This document shows positions 1 to 5,126 of a DNA stretch of 5,126 nucleotides, one piece after another. A program made the translations under genes and the position numbers. A model generated the notes under the pieces. It saw nothing but the letters and a program-made list of their open reading frames with translations. It made no database searches and had not been told where the DNA came from. Within the stretch, counting starts at the first letter, position 1; every line of letters starts with the position of its first letter. Location: contig VBLA01000022.1 of the NCBI GenBank assembly GCA_005879245.1, positions 1 to 5,126 on the forward strand. The letters run 5' to 3'. The DNA is from Deltaproteobacteria bacterium. Its GTDB lineage: Bacteria > Desulfobacterota > Binatia > DP-6.

Positions 1-1070
1 CAGTGCTCGAGGCGTTTGCGGTAGCGGTCGAAGAAGGTGGCGCCGCTGCTCAGGATCGCCTGCTCGCACCGCAGCGCGTCCTCGGGTGAGGCGCCCGTCG
101 TGTCCGCGGCGAGGGCACCCGGCACCCGCCGCAAGCAATTGTCGTCACAGGCGGGCGTCCCCGGCGGTTCGCATTCCTCGCCCGAGTCGATCACGCCGTC
201 CCCGCAGCGAGGTGCGGTGCAGTCCGTCCGACAGTGGTCGGGAAGGAGGGCGGAGTTGAGCGCTCCATCATCGCACTCTTCGCCCGGGTCGACGACGCCG
301 TTGCCGCACACGCCGCTCGCGACCGTGCAGTCGCTGTCGCAGCCGTCGCCGTCGACGAGGTTCCCGTCGTCGCACTCCTCGCCCTCGCCGGGGTCGACGA
401 CCCCGTCCCCGCAACGCGGTAAGGTGCAGTCCTGGCGGCAGTGGTCGGGAAGGAGGCTGGAATTGTCTGCGCCGTCGTCACACTCCTCGCCGTCGTCGAT
501 CACGCCATTGCCGCAGAGTGCGCCGACGAGGCAGCTATCCTCCACCGACACCCCGAGCCGGTTGACGAGCTCCGCCGCGCGGGGGGCGGCCAGTGCGACC
601 TCGGCATCGGTGGTACAGGCGAGCGCGTAGCGCTGGCAGCGGGAGGTGTCGGTGGGTACGTCGGGCCCGATCGCCATCTGCGGGCAGTAGGCCCCCTCGT
701 TCTCGAAGGAGAGGCCGTCCGCGCCGAAGAATCCCCCGAGCGAGACGCTGTGCGTACAGCGCGGCCCCGCCATATCGAGCCCGACCTGGGCGCGCTGCAT
801 GGCGGCCAGCCGGGCCCGGCACCGGTCGGCGACGGCGGCGAGGCAGGCGTCGTCGGCCGCCGTCGCGGTGCTGGTGAGCGCGGACGGGCAGCGGAGCGCC
901 TTCTCGACGCAGCCCGTGAGCGCCTGGCGGCGCAGGGCGACGAAGTGTGCCGCCGCGGTGGCGATGCGCTGCTGGCAGCGGAGGAGTCGTGCTCCCTCGT
1001 CGGCGGCAGTGGCCGGCGTCACGGCGAAGAGCAGGATGAGAGCGGCGAAGGTTGCTATACGTGTGCGCAT
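1..1070 (-). CDS. Secreted cysteine-rich protein with Myxococcus-type disulfide repeats (3' end outside window)
   Basis: Partial gene: 356 codons are visible and no stop is reached before the left edge. The ATG at 1070-1068 is chosen because it begins a signal peptide: MRTR, a hydrophobic core at about residues 5-17, and a TPATAA cleavage region near residue 22, so export is predicted. Residues 32-90 look helical with paired cysteines (C32, C54, C61, C76, C84). Residues 105-180 add five more cysteines. Residues 186-312 are four repeats of the form CGNGVVDPGEECDDG...C...C, the Myxococcus cysteine-rich repeat (TIGR02232/DUF4215-like). At least 27 cysteines are visible, which suggests disulfides outside the cytoplasm. 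After the repeats, residues 334-356 resemble the N-terminal helical motif. There is no clear Shine-Dalgarno sequence before the ATG; an in-frame GTG four codons upstream (1082-1080) is a weaker alternative. The biochemical role is unknown; a surface or extracellular structural or binding protein is inferred. Confidence 0.88.
   Translation of the reverse strand, partial: MRTRIATFAALILLFAVTPATAADEGARLLRCQQRIATAAAHFVALRRQALTGCVEKALRCPSALTSTATAADDACLAAVADRCRARLAAMQRAQVGLDMAGPRCTHSVSLGGFFGADGLSFENEGAYCPQMAIGPDVPTDTSRCQRYALACTTDAEVALAAPRAAELVNRLGVSVEDSCLVGALCGNGVIDDGEECDDGADNSSLLPDHCRQDCTLPRCGDGVVDPGEGEECDDGNLVDGDGCDSDCTVASGVCGNGVVDPGEECDDGALNSALLPDHCRTDCTAPRCGDGVIDSGEECEPPGTPACDDNCLRRVPGALAADTTGASPEDALRCEQAILSSGATFFDRYRKRLEH
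135..308 (-). repeat. Cysteine-rich tandem unit B (repeats 3 and 4, residues 255-312)
   Basis: This is the second copy of the two-repeat unit: C255/C266/C280/C284 and C289/C300/C308/C312. Its first half closely follows unit A (LLPDHCRTDC against LLPDHCRQDC), including a shared 17-nt run, ctccttcccgaccactg on the minus strand. Its second half is shorter and diverged: EECEPPGTPAC replaces the ECDDGN...GDGC pattern. Confidence 0.82.
309..515 (-). repeat. Cysteine-rich tandem unit A (repeats 1 and 2, residues 186-254)
   Basis: This 69-residue unit contains two four-cysteine repeats: C186/C197/C211/C215 and C220/C233/C244/C248. The first has the insertion LLPDHCRQDC; the second has the more canonical ECDDGNLVDGDGCDSDC. 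It lies directly next to unit B, whose first half matches closely, which indicates a 207-nt internal duplication. Confidence 0.85.
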
Positions 1071-1193
1071 GGTGTGCGCCACGCGAGCTCTGGCTGGCGT
1101 GAGCGCGTGGGATCGGACACAGCAGGAAGCGTGCCGGGAGCACACGCGGCCGAGCCCTGATAACTCGCGGCCGTCCCACCGCTCGCTCGTCGC

Positions 1194-1227
1194 ACCTACG
1201 GCGGCCCGGCGGGCCGTTGACGTAGGT
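1194..1227. promoter_or_regulatory. Two-part hairpin in the divergent spacer, upstream of the crotonase gene
   Basis: The outer arms ACCTACG (1194-1200) and CGTAGGT (1221-1227) are perfectly complementary. Inside them CGGCCC (1202-1207) pairs with GGGCCG (1211-1216) around a GGC loop, and G1201 can wobble-pair with T1217. That leaves only a 3-base bulge (TGA, 1218-1220). The structure ends 12 bases before the crotonase Shine-Dalgarno sequence, so it could be a 5' leader hairpin or a protein-binding operator. No T-run follows on either strand, so it is not a standard intrinsic terminator. The pairing is visible directly; function is inferred. Confidence 0.5.
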
Positions 1228-1239
1228 CGACCGGGCTGC

Positions 1240-1245
1240 GAGAGG
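1240..1245 (+). promoter_or_regulatory. Shine-Dalgarno sequence of the crotonase gene
   Basis: GAGAGG lies six bases before the ATG at 1252. It decides the start: the open frame extends far upstream to 799, but that part is antisense to the secreted-protein gene and carries no crotonase similarity. Confidence 0.7.
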
Positions 1246-1251
1246 CCGTTC

Positions 1252-1962
1252 ATGAGCAGCGCTGTCACCTACGAGGCGGGAGAACGCATCGCGCGCATCG
1301 CCCTCGACGACGGGAAGGTGAACGCGATGAGCCTCGGCTTCTTCGAGGCCCTCGGCGCCGCGCTCGACCGCGCGGAGCGCGAGAGGCCGGGCGCGGTCAT
1401 CATCACCGGGCGTCCGGGTGTCTTCTCGGCGGGTCTCGATCTGAAGCTCCTGCCGACGCTCGGCGCCGCGGAGCTCCGCACCACGCTGATCACCTTCGCG
1501 CGGACCATGCTCCGCGTGTTTCTCTTCCCGATTCCCACCGTTGCGGCGGTGGGCGGCCACGCGATCGCGGGCGGCGCGCTCCTCATGTTCGCTTGCGATC
1601 TGCGCGTTGCGGCCGACACCGCCGCCCGTCTCCGGCTGAACGAGGTCGCCATCGGCCTCGCGCTGCCGAGCTGGGCGATCCTCATCGCCCGATCGGCGAT
1701 CCCGCCGCGCTGGCGGACCGAGGCGATGCTCCACGCCCGCTCGTACTCGCCGGCGGAAGCGAAGACGCGTGGCTTCGTCGACACCGTCGTCCCCCCCGAG
1801 CAGCTCCTCGCGGCGGCCGCGGAGGCCGCGGCCCCGCTCGCTGCCCTCGACCCGACGGCCTATGCCACCTCGAAGAGCCGTCTCCGGGCGATGGGGGTCA
1901 AGTGGGCGTCCGAGCTGCTCGAGTCGGAGATGACGGGACGGCTCCCCGCCGTGAAGCGCTAG
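1252..1962 (+). CDS. Crotonase/enoyl-CoA hydratase-isomerase family protein
   Basis: 236-residue cytosolic member of the crotonase superfamily, which acts on acyl-CoA thioesters using an oxyanion hole. Visible hallmarks are DDGKVNAMS near residues 19-27, ITGRPGVFSAGLDLK at 51-65 (first oxyanion-hole strand, A60-G61), and GGHAIAGGALLMFACD at 101-116 (second oxyanion-hole glycines 107-108). LNEVAIGLALP at 129-139 supplies Glu131, which matches Glu164 of classical hydratases. The position of the other catalytic glutamate (Glu144 in rat hydratase) is Leu110. This single-Glu pattern, with the LNE context, resembles delta3,delta2-enoyl-CoA isomerases and the short bacterial group modelled as PRK06213, so isomerase or another activity is as likely as hydratase. 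It is slightly shorter than the usual ~255-260 residues but has no obvious break. It ends four bases before the convergent gene's stop. The spacer upstream carries an unusual hairpin. The exact substrate cannot be read from sequence. Confidence 0.93.
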   Translation: MSSAVTYEAGERIARIALDDGKVNAMSLGFFEALGAALDRAERERPGAVIITGRPGVFSAGLDLKLLPTLGAAELRTTLITFARTMLRVFLFPIPTVAAVGGHAIAGGALLMFACDLRVAADTAARLRLNEVAIGLALPSWAILIARSAIPPRWRTEAMLHARSYSPAEAKTRGFVDTVVPPEQLLAAAAEAAAPLAALDPTAYATSKSRLRAMGVKWASELLESEMTGRLPAVKR

Positions 1963-1976
1963 CGGGTCAGACGGCG
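1947..1976. other. Weak inverted repeat across the convergent crotonase / 337-aa gene junction
   Basis: CGCCGT (1947-1952) is complementary to ACGGCG (1971-1976) with an 18-base loop that contains both stop codons and the palindrome CGCTAGCG (1957-1964). There is no T-run on either side. It could slow polymerase arriving from both directions, but a chance match is quite possible in such GC-rich DNA. Confidence 0.2.
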
Positions 1977-2980
1977 TCCCAGGCGAGGTACGACACGCCG
2001 GGGAGCGGCTCCGGGGCGTGAAACTCGAGCGCCGCGCCGTGCTCCGCGGTGAGCCGCCCCGCCGACCGCCATGCGGCGAGGGGATGGCGCCGTTCGAACC
2101 GCTCCAGGGCACACGAGGCGACGTCGCTCTGCGCCACGTACACGTCCCAGCCAGCCGGGTCGCGATAGACGTACCCCACCAGCGACCGGGGCTCGCACCA
2201 GCCGCTGCCGACGAGCGCGCTCGTGACGGAGACGGCCCGGACCTCGACCCGCCCGAGGCCGGTCGGCACCACGCGGTTCCGGAAGACGGAGCCGAGCCCG
2301 CTCCAGTCGAAGGTGCGCTCACGGCTGCGGAGCCAGATCGGCGCCAGCCGCGGCGCCAGGCGCCGCCGCTGCAGGCGGACCGACGTCGCCTCGAAGCGGG
2401 CTCCGGGCTCTGCGGCGAACTGCGGGCAATAGAGCCAGAGCAGCTCCTCCACGCGGCGCGTACCCCAGATGTGCTTCTGGGTGGCCCGGGCGCCGTCGAG
2501 CGCGACCCGTCTACCGTCGACGCTCACCCACCCCTGACACGAGACGTCGTGGTTCGCATGGGCGACGCGGGTGGGGAGCGGCAGGCGGTGGAGGAGCCAG
2601 GGACCGTGCTCGGCCGCGCGCGCCGCGGGTGGGAAGCGGAGGTCCCACGCGATCTCGTGGCCGTTCGATGCCACCTCGCCGCGGCAGGTCCCGTTCGTCA
2701 GGACGGCGGGCCCGACGTGCACGCCGAAGCGCTCGTGGTCGGTGGCGTAGGCGCTCGCCGGGAAGATGGCCTTCGCCGCGACGGGCGGTGCATCGACGGA
2801 GAACGCGGCGGCCCAGAGGGTCGCGCGGGCCGCGCTCGCCTGTTCGGGGGCGGGTGCGAAGGTGGTATAGCGGAGCCACCACGCCCGTCGCGTGGACGCG
2901 TCGAAGACCACGAGGAACCAGATCTCGAAGAATCCGGGCTGCCCGTTCCAGCGAGACTGGTTCGCACGTTCGCTCGTCAT
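1967..2980 (-). CDS. Uncharacterised 337-aa protein, possibly lipocalin-like (CrtC/AttH type)
   Basis: Full-length protein with no signal peptide or membrane segment, so probably cytosolic. It is rich in aromatic and beta-strand-like stretches: WNGQPGFFEIWFLVVFD at residues 11-27, AWWLRYTTFAP at 33-43, NGHEIAWDLRFPP at 106-118, GWVSVDGRRV at 150-159, KHIWGTRRVEELLWLYC at 169-185 and VRLQRRRLAPRLAPIWL at 201-217. A His-x-Trp-Gly motif followed by a tryptophan-rich strand recalls the two-lobed lipocalin-like CrtC (carotenoid hydratase)/AttH families, but this is from memory of motifs and not secure. An in-frame TAA four codons before ATG 2980 rules out any upstream start. No Shine-Dalgarno sequence precedes the ATG, so translation may be leaderless or weak. 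The gene is convergent with the crotonase gene (4-bp gap) and divergent from the NTF2-like gene (26-bp gap). Coding status is well supported; the function is unknown. Confidence 0.85.
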   Translation of the reverse strand: MTSERANQSRWNGQPGFFEIWFLVVFDASTRRAWWLRYTTFAPAPEQASAARATLWAAAFSVDAPPVAAKAIFPASAYATDHERFGVHVGPAVLTNGTCRGEVASNGHEIAWDLRFPPAARAAEHGPWLLHRLPLPTRVAHANHDVSCQGWVSVDGRRVALDGARATQKHIWGTRRVEELLWLYCPQFAAEPGARFEATSVRLQRRRLAPRLAPIWLRSRERTFDWSGLGSVFRNRVVPTGLGRVEVRAVSVTSALVGSGWCEPRSLVGYVYRDPAGWDVYVAQSDVASCALERFERRHPLAAWRSAGRLTAEHGAALEFHAPEPLPGVSYLAWDAV

Positions 2981-2994
2981 CGGGGTGGTTTAGC

Positions 2995-3002
2995 GAGGAG
3001 GG
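2995..3002 (+). promoter_or_regulatory. Shine-Dalgarno sequence of the NTF2-like gene
   Basis: GAGGAGGG ends four bases before ATG 3007 and is a strong match to the anti-Shine-Dalgarno sequence. It fixes this start although the open frame continues upstream to 2629, antisense to the 337-residue protein gene. Confidence 0.8.
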
Positions 3003-3006
3003 CGCG

Positions 3007-3426
3007 ATGACCACGGGGCCGATCACCGAGACGGCGCTCGCCGAACAAGAAGAGCGTTTCGCGCGCGCCTTCGCGGCCCGCGACCTGAGCCTCGTTCGCC
3101 CGCTCTATCATCCCGAGGTCGTCTACCTGAGTCCCACCGTGCGTCTCTTCGGCTGGCCCCGGCGCATCGAGGGAGTCGAGCACGCCCTCGGGTTCATCGC
3201 CCACACGATCGAGCGCTGCCAGGAGATCGAGTACCGCGCCGTCGAGACGTTGATCGTGCCTGGCGGGGAGGCGGCCTTCGTCCGCGTCCACTTCGACTGG
3301 ACGCACGCCGGGCGCCGTCTCCGCTCGAACTACGTCGTCATCTACCGCTACCGGGACGGTCGGATCGGCCAGCAAGAGCTCTACTACGATCCGAGCGCGG
3401 CACCCGAGGAGCTTGCCGAGGCGTGA
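3007..3426 (+). CDS. NTF2-like / SnoaL-like domain protein
   Basis: 139-residue single-domain protein with the alpha+beta cone pattern of the NTF2-like superfamily. An N-terminal helix contains EERFARAFAARDLSLVRPLYHPEVVYLSP (about residues 14-42, the typical 'work on a short helix, then first strand' opening). A central IEGVEHALGFI helix follows, and the C-terminal strands include RSNYVVIYRYRDGRIGQQELYYD. Length fits the family (about 120-150). Family members include ketosteroid isomerases, polyketide cyclases, dehydratases and many binding proteins with no known activity. I cannot assign catalytic residues with confidence, so the role is open. It lacks a signal peptide and is probably cytosolic. 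It starts 26 bp from the divergent 337-residue protein gene, and its last 43 bases overlap the 3' end of the SDR gene on the other strand. Confidence 0.88.
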   Translation: MTTGPITETALAEQEERFARAFAARDLSLVRPLYHPEVVYLSPTVRLFGWPRRIEGVEHALGFIAHTIERCQEIEYRAVETLIVPGGEAAFVRVHFDWTHAGRRLRSNYVVIYRYRDGRIGQQELYYDPSAAPEELAEA

Positions 3427-4274
3427 GCATCACTCGCCGCCATCGCCCGTTCCATGCGGGCAGCAAGCGCCCGGTTGAGCCGGGCGGTGAGCCGCGGGGC
3501 GAACCGCTTCATCAGGTACATCGCCCACGCTTCGGGTGAGATCGGGGCGACGGCGCGGTTCCGCGCCACGGCCTTCAGGATGTTCACCGCCACCCGCTCG
3601 GGGCCGTAGTTGCGCCGCCGGTAGGCGTCGATGGCGAACTGGCGTGCTCCGGGGCTCGCCGCGCGGCCCCGCAGGCGCGAGGTGGCGACGATCGGCGTGT
3701 TGATGAGGCCCGGACAGACCGTGGTGACGCCGATGCCGTGCGGCAGGAGCTCCTCGCGCAACACCTCGGAGAGGCCGAAGACGGCGAACTTGGTCGTGCT
3801 GTAGGCGGCGAGCTGGGCGGTCGCGAAGTAGCCGGCCGCCGAGGAGACGTTCACCACGTGCCCACCGCGCCCGCGCGCGACCATGGGTGGAATGAAGAAG
3901 TGGCAGCCGTGAATCACGCCCCAGAGATTGATCGACAGGATCCACTCCCAATCCTCGAGCGGCGTCTCGAGGAAGCGCGCACCGAGGCCGACGCCTGCGT
4001 TGTTCATGAGGACGTCCACCGCCTCCCGCTCGCGGTGCACCTCGGCGGCGAATGCGCCCATCGCCTCGCGGCTCGCCACGTCGACCCGGCGCGCCAGGAC
4101 GCCGCGGCCGAGCCCGCGGATCATCCCCGCCGTCTCCTCCAGGCCCGCTTCGTTCAGGTCGCAGACGACGAGGTCGGCGCCGGCGCGGGCGAAGGCGAGG
4201 GCGCTCGCCCGGCCGATGCCGCTCGCGGCGCCGGTGACGAGCGCGGTCTTGCCCGCGAGATCGAGCGTTGCCAT
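3384..4274 (-). CDS. SDR family NAD(P)-dependent oxidoreductase
   Basis: 296-residue classical short-chain dehydrogenase/reductase, interconverting alcohol and carbonyl groups in the cytosol. The Rossmann cofactor motif TGAASGIG is at residues 14-21. Asp39 at the end of the second strand (VVCDL) favours NAD(H) over NADP(H). NNAG lies at 91-94, and the catalytic tetrad is Asn116, Ser145, Tyr158 and Lys162 (YSTTK). CPGLINTP at 187-194 is the usual segment after the active site. Start ATG 4274 is two bases after the stop of the upstream hydrolase gene, so the two are one operon with likely coupled translation; the longer open frame that continues upstream is antisense-like noise inside the hydrolase gene. 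Residues after about 262 form an Arg/Ala-rich helix and a low-complexity Ser/Ala tail (ASASSSGAALGS) longer than the core fold needs; that tail is encoded in the overlap with the NTF2-like gene. The substrate is unknown. Confidence 0.94.
   Translation of the reverse strand: MATLDLAGKTALVTGAASGIGRASALAFARAGADLVVCDLNEAGLEETAGMIRGLGRGVLARRVDVASREAMGAFAAEVHREREAVDVLMNNAGVGLGARFLETPLEDWEWILSINLWGVIHGCHFFIPPMVARGRGGHVVNVSSAAGYFATAQLAAYSTTKFAVFGLSEVLREELLPHGIGVTTVCPGLINTPIVATSRLRGRAASPGARQFAIDAYRRRNYGPERVAVNILKAVARNRAVAPISPEAWAMYLMKRFAPRLTARLNRALAARMERAMAASDAHASASSSGAALGS
3468..3486. other. Perfect 7-bp GC hairpin just downstream of the NTF2-like gene
   Basis: CGCCCGG (3468-3474) and CCGGGCG (3480-3486) pair perfectly around a TTGAG loop, 41 bases past the NTF2-like stop codon. 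There is no T-run after it, so it is not a textbook terminator, though U-less hairpins may end transcripts in GC-rich bacteria. It also lies inside SDR codons for Ala-Arg-Leu-Asn-Arg-Ala, which can produce the symmetry by chance. Confidence 0.25.
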
Positions 4275-4276
4275 CG

Positions 4277-5113
4277 CTACGGCACCCCGGCGAGGAACTC
4301 GAGCACCTCGCGGTTGAAGATCTCCGGCGTTTCGAAGTTGAAACCGTGGCTCCCGCCCGGCACGGTGACGAGCCGGGCGTTCGGGATGTGGCGGGCGAGC
4401 ACGGCGGAGTTGGCCGGCGGAATGAGGAGGTCCGCGTCGCCGGTGATGACGAGCGTCGGTGCCGTGATCCGTTGGAGCCGGTCGGTCGTGCGATGGCCCA
4501 TTACCGCCGCCACCTGGCCGAAGATCGCCTCCATGCTGAAGCCGTACTGGAGGGCGCCACTGAAGAGCTGCATCAGCTTCGGCAGCTCCTGGTCGATGAA
4601 GGACTGGTTGAACACGCGGGGCAGGAGGTGCTGGAAGAAGAGCATCGGATCGAGCGCCGCCAGGTCGATCCTCATCTCGCCGTCGGCGCTCACCGTCCCG
4701 CCGAACTGCGCGACCGAGAACTGGAGCTGACGCTCGACGTCGGCGTCGGGCTCGGGATAGGTGCAGGCGAGGACGAGACCGCGCACCCGGTCGGGGTGCT
4801 GCAGGGCCAGCTCCTGCGCGATCATCCCGCCCATCGACACGCCGACGACGTGCGCGCGGGCGATCCCGAGCGCGTCGAGCAGGCCGACGGTGTCGTCGGC
4901 CATCTCGTGGATGGTGTACGGGCCGGGCGGCTTGGCGCTCCGGCCGACGCCGCGGTTGTCGAAGACGATTGTGCGGTGGTGCCGCGCGAAGTCGGGCACC
5001 TGGAACATCCACGCCGCGGAATCCGCGGCGAGGCCCATGACGAGGAGGAGCGGATCTCCGCTGCCCTGCTCGTCGTAGTAGAGGTCGATTGTGCCCACCT
5101 TGGCGACGCTCAT
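4277..5113 (-). CDS. Alpha/beta-fold hydrolase
   Basis: 278-residue cytosolic serine hydrolase of the alpha/beta-hydrolase fold. The nucleophile elbow GVSMGG places the catalytic Ser at residue 93. The acid is Asp228 in TGDADLLIPP, and the base is His256 in PGGSHGFNFE. The early strand LLLVMGLAADSAAW (about 22-35) carries the oxyanion-hole region, with MG in place of the more common HG. FDNRGVGRS (51-59) is the usual conserved loop. Residues about 122-210 form the variable lid, including repeated Phe/Leu-rich helices that suggest a hydrophobic substrate pocket. Length is normal for lactonase, esterase and C-C bond hydrolase relatives, so the reaction cannot be fixed. ATG 5113 is chosen from the Shine-Dalgarno sequence at the window edge. 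Its stop is followed after two bases by the SDR start, so it is the upstream gene of a two-gene operon; its promoter lies beyond the window. Confidence 0.94.
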   Translation of the reverse strand: MSVAKVGTIDLYYDEQGSGDPLLLVMGLAADSAAWMFQVPDFARHHRTIVFDNRGVGRSAKPPGPYTIHEMADDTVGLLDALGIARAHVVGVSMGGMIAQELALQHPDRVRGLVLACTYPEPDADVERQLQFSVAQFGGTVSADGEMRIDLAALDPMLFFQHLLPRVFNQSFIDQELPKLMQLFSGALQYGFSMEAIFGQVAAVMGHRTTDRLQRITAPTLVITGDADLLIPPANSAVLARHIPNARLVTVPGGSHGFNFETPEIFNREVLEFLAGVP

Positions 5114-5120
5114 CCGAGTA

Positions 5121-5126
5121 CCTCCC
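5121..5126 (-). promoter_or_regulatory. Shine-Dalgarno sequence of the alpha/beta hydrolase gene
   Basis: On the minus strand GGGAGG lies seven bases before ATG 5113, at the very edge of the window. It supports that start codon. Confidence 0.75.

Noticed and set aside
135..515. CRISPR-like or satellite repeat array
   Set aside because: The periodicity is due to protein-coding cysteine-rich repeats with codon-level divergence; there are no identical short repeats with unique spacers.
37..630. Plus-strand open frame rich in SSHSSPGSTTPSPQ-like repeats
   Set aside because: The apparent repeat is the complement of the cysteine-rich repeats of the minus-strand secreted protein, which has a signal peptide and family motifs.
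1217..1222. TTGACG as a -35 promoter element for the crotonase gene
   Set aside because: No acceptable -10 box appears 16-18 bases downstream, where the Shine-Dalgarno sequence lies instead, and the bases belong to the hairpin.
535..2322. A 595-codon open frame on the minus strand spanning two genes and the hairpin spacer
   Set aside because: It is antisense to the crotonase gene and out of frame with both the secreted-protein and 337-residue genes. Its translation is Arg/Ala/Gly-rich without domains, as expected for GC-rich shadow frames.
2018..3010. 330-codon plus-strand open frame
   Set aside because: It lies entirely antisense to the better supported 337-residue protein, and its Arg/Gly/Pro composition shows no domain.
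3738..4730. 330-codon plus-strand open frame
   Set aside because: It is antisense to the SDR and hydrolase genes, both of which have complete catalytic motifs.
4275..5012. N-terminal extension of the SDR by about 246 residues
   Set aside because: This part is an alternative frame of the hydrolase gene, is Arg/Pro-rich, and precedes a normal SDR N-terminus (MATLDLAGKTALVTG).

Overview
The window is GC-rich bacterial DNA, almost fully coding, with six protein genes and no RNA genes, CRISPR array, insertion sequence or integrase that I can see. The mix suggests a soil or sediment lineage near the former Deltaproteobacteria (Myxococcota, or Binatota/Desulfobacterota_B-like). The evidence is a secreted protein with Myxococcus-type cysteine-rich repeats beside crotonase, SDR, alpha/beta-hydrolase and NTF2-like genes. 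This placement is inference from gene content and base composition only.

Layout, left to right. Positions 1-1070 (minus) hold the first 356 residues of a secreted, disulfide-rich protein that runs off the left edge. A 181-bp divergent spacer (1071-1251) follows; it contains a striking two-part hairpin at 1194-1227. Positions 1252-1962 (plus) encode a short crotonase-family protein of the enoyl-CoA hydratase/isomerase type that keeps only one of the two classical catalytic glutamates. Four bases further on, and convergent with it, 1967-2980 (minus) encodes a 337-residue protein I cannot name with certainty; it may have a lipocalin-like CrtC/AttH fold. Only 26 bp separates its start from the divergent NTF2/SnoaL-like gene at 3007-3426 (plus). 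That gene overlaps tail-to-tail by 43 bp with an SDR oxidoreductase (3384-4274, minus). The SDR lies 2 bp behind an alpha/beta hydrolase (4277-5113, minus), whose Shine-Dalgarno sequence sits at the right edge.

How the genes work together. The only clear operon is hydrolase then SDR, both cytosolic enzymes of small-molecule or lipid-type metabolism with unknown substrates. The crotonase and the NTF2-like protein would fit acyl-CoA or ketone/steroid-like catabolism, but they are on the opposite strand and share no operon with the pair. The strand order (- + - + - -) makes every boundary except the last convergent or divergent, so most genes are probably transcribed singly. I found no convincing new defence or mobile system. 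The observations most worth checking are the 1194-1227 hairpin, the repeat architecture of the secreted protein, and the unnamed 337-residue protein with its very short divergent spacer.
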